NCBI GenBank assembly: GCA_037957365.1
Contig: JARHVA010005491.1
Span: forward strand, 1,115,501 to 1,179,500
Length of the DNA stretch: 64,000 nt
DNA from: Torreya grandis
Taxonomy: Eukaryota; Streptophyta; Pinopsida; Cupressales; Taxaceae
Direction of reading: 5' to 3'
In this document: in pieces, positions 61,001-64,000 of the stretch
Layout of the letters: each line of letters opens with the position of its first letter
Numbering within the stretch: the stretch's first letter is position 1
The notes under the pieces: model-generated
Database searches by the model: none
What the model saw: only the letters and a program-made list of their open reading frames with translations
What the model was told of the DNA's origin: nothing
Position numbers and translations under genes: made by a program

Positions 61001-64000
61001 ATAATACCAATGGTTAATGGGAATGTGTGATGTAATCCATTTATATTGGATCTATATAGACCATCTACCCTATTGCATATCTGGAATGGTACATGAAATG
61101 GTAACTTGAGTGGGGTGCATTGGGTTCCTTCAATCTTGATTATAGTGTAATCTAGCTATAACCATATGTCTCCATTTAATTAAACATATTTATTGATTAG
61201 AGGTCCAATCCTCATCATATGGATCTATGTGATAACCTCAACCAAAGATGGATAGACACAATCACATATGAATTGCATATGATACCTATACTTAAAAAAT
61301 ATGCAATTTGGAATAATACTTGGTGATAGTTTATTTTCCCTCAAGTGACCATTATTTGATGTTGGGAATCTTGGTGGTATGAATTAGGGCATCTATAAAA
61401 TATGAAATCATATAAAACTGACCTTTAGTCTTCTTTGTAATTCTAGAGAATTACATACTCAAAGAAGTGCTAATGACTTCACCAAGGGGAGGGGTTTTCT
61501 CCTTCTCAACCATAAAATAAATCAAAGGTGACCAAATTTTATCCAAATAAGTGGTATTTATATTCTCATGTAACCTATTCATCAAGGTCATAATCATCCT
61601 AATCCTAGTCCTAAATTGGCTAATTGGGATGTTTCCACTAAGGTCAAAAACTACCTAGTTCTTAGAATATACCTAAGGAGTCAGGGTGGTCTTCAAATCA
61701 TTACTCTTAGCCAACTCATTGATTTTAGCATGTATACTTGGGGATTTGGCAACTTATAGTAGTTTTAAAATTATATAAGAGAAATAAATGTAAACTTCCT
61801 AAAGCTACATTCATGAATTATCATGTCTTTATCAATTTTGTTATCTTTAAATATTGTCATTACAACATCAAGGTAATATAGTACCTCTATTTTGGCTATA
61901 GTGAAATGAATACTGATCATCTAGATGGATATAATGTCGTAATATCTCCTCTTTATGGACAAGTTCCACTCCTCCTAGCTAGAAATGATTGGTTTCTCTT
62001 GCATTATCTAAAATAACTAGGACCAGTTTTTGTCTCTTGTGTTCAAAGCTATAAAATTGAATTTTGTGTCTTTGAAGGTTGTCCCCTCTACATCTACAGT
62101 AAAATAGAGCTCTATATCTTCTCTATGTTGTTTTTAGGCTATCATGACTATGAGTTTACTCAAATTACTCACTAGTTGTCTATAGTTCACCTCTAGATCA
62201 GTTTGCACTTACTTAGATGGAAATTTGACTATCTTAGTCTTGATGTTGGTCACTCTAGGATAAAATTAGGAATTTTGAAAATGCTAGGGATTTTTTAAAG
62301 TCTTTTCTAAGCTTTAATTGTGATGGTTTTATAATTGGAGTGATTTTTCACCTTAGATTGGATTTTGGACCTTCGTATTTATACCTTTGCTTTTATGAGC
62401 CCATAAAATCTTTGGTTTTGTCACTTTTTACCTATGTGGTATCCAATTGTCATTTTCATATAAATTTATTCATTAATGTTCAAACTGACCATTATCTTTT
62501 GAAAAAATTGCTTTATCTCAATCTTTTGGATCATTTTGCACAAATCAATACAAATCATTGATCTTGATCCTGAGAGTTACATGCCATTGGCCACTATTTG
62601 TACTAGGACCTAAGGCTATCCCACTTAGTATTCCCATGGGACTTATAATCTCTACACCCTATTATCCTTGCTAGTTAATTCATTCTTGCCACATGGTGAT
62701 TTTTGTAAATCTCAATGCTCTATTGAAAATTTGACTTTGGCTATGCTGCATCAGATTAATCCTATTTGAGTGAATGCAAACCATAGATCCTATAAAGATG
62801 CATAATGTTTAAGTTAGGGTCAAGATACATAAATAACTTTGTTTAAATACTTTAGAATATGTTTTTATTTCATGTTGATAAACATGAGATCAAATTTAGG
62901 ATAAAAATTTAAGCTAAGCTTGGAACATAGTAGAAAAAGGAACCCAAATAATAACAAAAGGGCTTAATGTAATGTTTTTAACCTAAGGTTTTATCGTATT
63001 AATAAATACAATAAAAATTTAGGGTAAAATTTATAAGCTAAGTTTTTTAACATTATGACCCTTCATTTGTTATATCAAGCATATAAAATAAACTGGAAGA
63101 TCATGAGACACATATAGAGCAAGCATAAGATTTTAGACAAAGGTTTGGTTAAATGTTTAAAACCATGACTAAATATTATGATAACCTTTAATCTAAGTCA
63201 ATGGTGTTTACAGCTACTCCCATGAAAATTTAAACTTAGTTAAAAGGGTCTTCGGTTGAAACATAGCTTCAAATAGATCCAATTAATCAATGATAGGTCA
63301 AAAGCTAATGAAAGATCAATTTTAAAAATGAAGTACATAATCCTAAGCATGTTTATTCTACAAATAAGATTGGTTTCAGAGATCAAATTTTATAGTCTCA
63401 TGGATTTCAATGATGGTCCTATGGAGGTCAATTTATGGTCATGAGAATATCAAATTTAAGCTCTCATAATTAACCATAGGGGTTAAAATTTGACAGTCTC
63501 ACGAACATCAATGACAACCTTATGGGTGTCAAATGATGGGTACGAGAACGTAAAACTTAAGTCCCATGAAATAAAATAGGTCTCATAGAAAATTTGACTT
63601 AATACACATCATTTGATTGATTTTTCTCAAGTAAATTCAATTCATTGATTATGATCTAGGTAGTCAAATGTGGTTGGCTTAGGTAGTCATAAACAGATTA
63701 AGTGAGCTCAAGATTATATAGAAATTAGACTAAAACATAACATAAGTACTCAACATAAGTCCTAAAATGTAATAAGACAATGACCCTTCACATAATTAAA
63801 GTTATATTATAATATTTTATCGTAAATTTTTATTGTATTAACATAATAAAAAGCTTAGGGTAAAGTCTTAGGTTATGCCTATGTTATAATGAAAAAGACC
63901 CCTTTAGAATTTGATTTTAGTTTCACATCATTAGATCATTGGTGTCTACTCAAATGTGATCTATTGATCATGATCTAAGTGATCATGAGTGATTGATCTT
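58001..64000 (-). repeat. Proposed 5' LTR of element A (cut by the window end)
   Basis: Direct repeat of 43,734 to about 49,760, starting TGTTGATGTCTAGATATG on the plus strand. Collinear to the last base, including the degenerate ORF and the subrepeats. If the 3' LTR is 6.84 kb, the distal edge should be near 64,840 and should be followed by the 5-bp target duplication (CAACC or close to it). Confidence 0.7.
60090..62260 (-). pseudogene. Degenerate ORF inside the long repeat, copy 2
   Basis: Partner of 45,830-47,990. The best open run is 60,124-60,525 (133 codons): LKTLDSAYESEEEEAQTKEI, LDLDLVPITTQPKRKFELSL, then YFIYGKFQKVLTIYHSWSII and ITILDELKPKVMALQQ. Upstream parts include VNYRQLVSNLSKLIVMIA, REDIELYFTVDVEGTTFKD and HMQFICDCVYPSLVEV. 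This copy keeps some codons that are stops in copy 1 and the reverse, so the two together show the older sense of the region. Function unknown. Confidence 0.65.

Larger units (their letters stand above)
43734..64000 (-). mobile_element. Very large Ty3/gypsy element A with flanking repeats of at least 6 kb (runs off the right end)
   Basis: A minus-strand gag-pol at 51.7-57.3 kb lies between two same-direction repeats: 43,734 to at least 49,760, and 58,001 to the window end. The shared edge is TGTTGAT at 58,001 and TATTGAT at 43,734, with no similarity outside it. A primer-binding-site candidate lies just inside the 58,001 edge on the gag side. These are the marks of LTRs, which would be at least 6.0 kb and perhaps 6.8 kb, for a whole element of about 21 kb. 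Copies differ by roughly 12-20% by eye, so the insertion is old. The far edge and right target duplication are outside the window. Confidence 0.75.

Overview
This window looks like intergenic DNA from a large plant nuclear genome. It is AT-rich and poor in CpG, with long TG, AT/AG and CG microsatellites. It is filled with old, nested, stop-riddled Ty3/gypsy LTR retrotransposons. The size and decay of the elements suggest a gymnosperm or another large-genome plant, but that is inference. I found no intact host gene, tRNA, rRNA or CRISPR array. The longest open frame I trust is 185 codons, inside a retrotransposon gag.

Layout, left to right. (1) 1-4.3 kb: minus-strand degenerate coding sequence, related to an unrecognised ORF that occurs twice more at the right end of the window (element E, partial). 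(2) 4.4-6.0 kb: a diverged duplication and a TG/CG microsatellite. (3) 6.1-8.6 kb: plus-strand pol remnant (RT, RNase H, integrase; element D). (4) 10,631-31,898: element B, a plus-strand LTR retrotransposon with 1.2-1.4 kb LTRs and a CACAT target duplication. It keeps gag and protease, but I see no RT or integrase. Its leader and LTRs carry many degenerate inverted GGTCAAC/GTTGACC motifs. (5) Nested in B's gag is element C, 14,825-25,177, minus strand, with a TCCAT target duplication, 1.18 kb LTRs, a gag-to-RT deletion, RNase H, integrase and an extra coiled-coil ORF downstream of integrase. (6) 31.9-42.3 kb: AT-rich sequence with no recognised gene, some microsatellites and a short diverged repeat. 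(7) 42.35-43.7 kb: an unrecognised minus-strand coding remnant (F), cut at its upstream end by the next element. (8) 43,734 to beyond the right end: element A, a minus-strand Ty3/gypsy element whose gag-PR-RNaseH-like-RT-RNaseH-INT body (51.7-57.3 kb) is flanked by direct repeats of at least 6.0 kb.

The most interesting signal is element A. Its flanking repeats behave as very long LTRs: one edge reads TGTTGAT, a primer-binding-site candidate lies next to it, and the gag-pol sits between the two copies. Each repeat contains a degenerate coding region of about 700 codons on the same strand as gag-pol. A third, much more diverged collinear relative lies at 1-2.5 kb. So an LTR-borne ORF family, not just one odd copy, may exist in this genome.

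All coding regions are decayed, often with stops at positions expected to be CAA, CAG, CGA or TGG, as methylation-driven C-to-T change would give. Percent identities here are estimates by eye.
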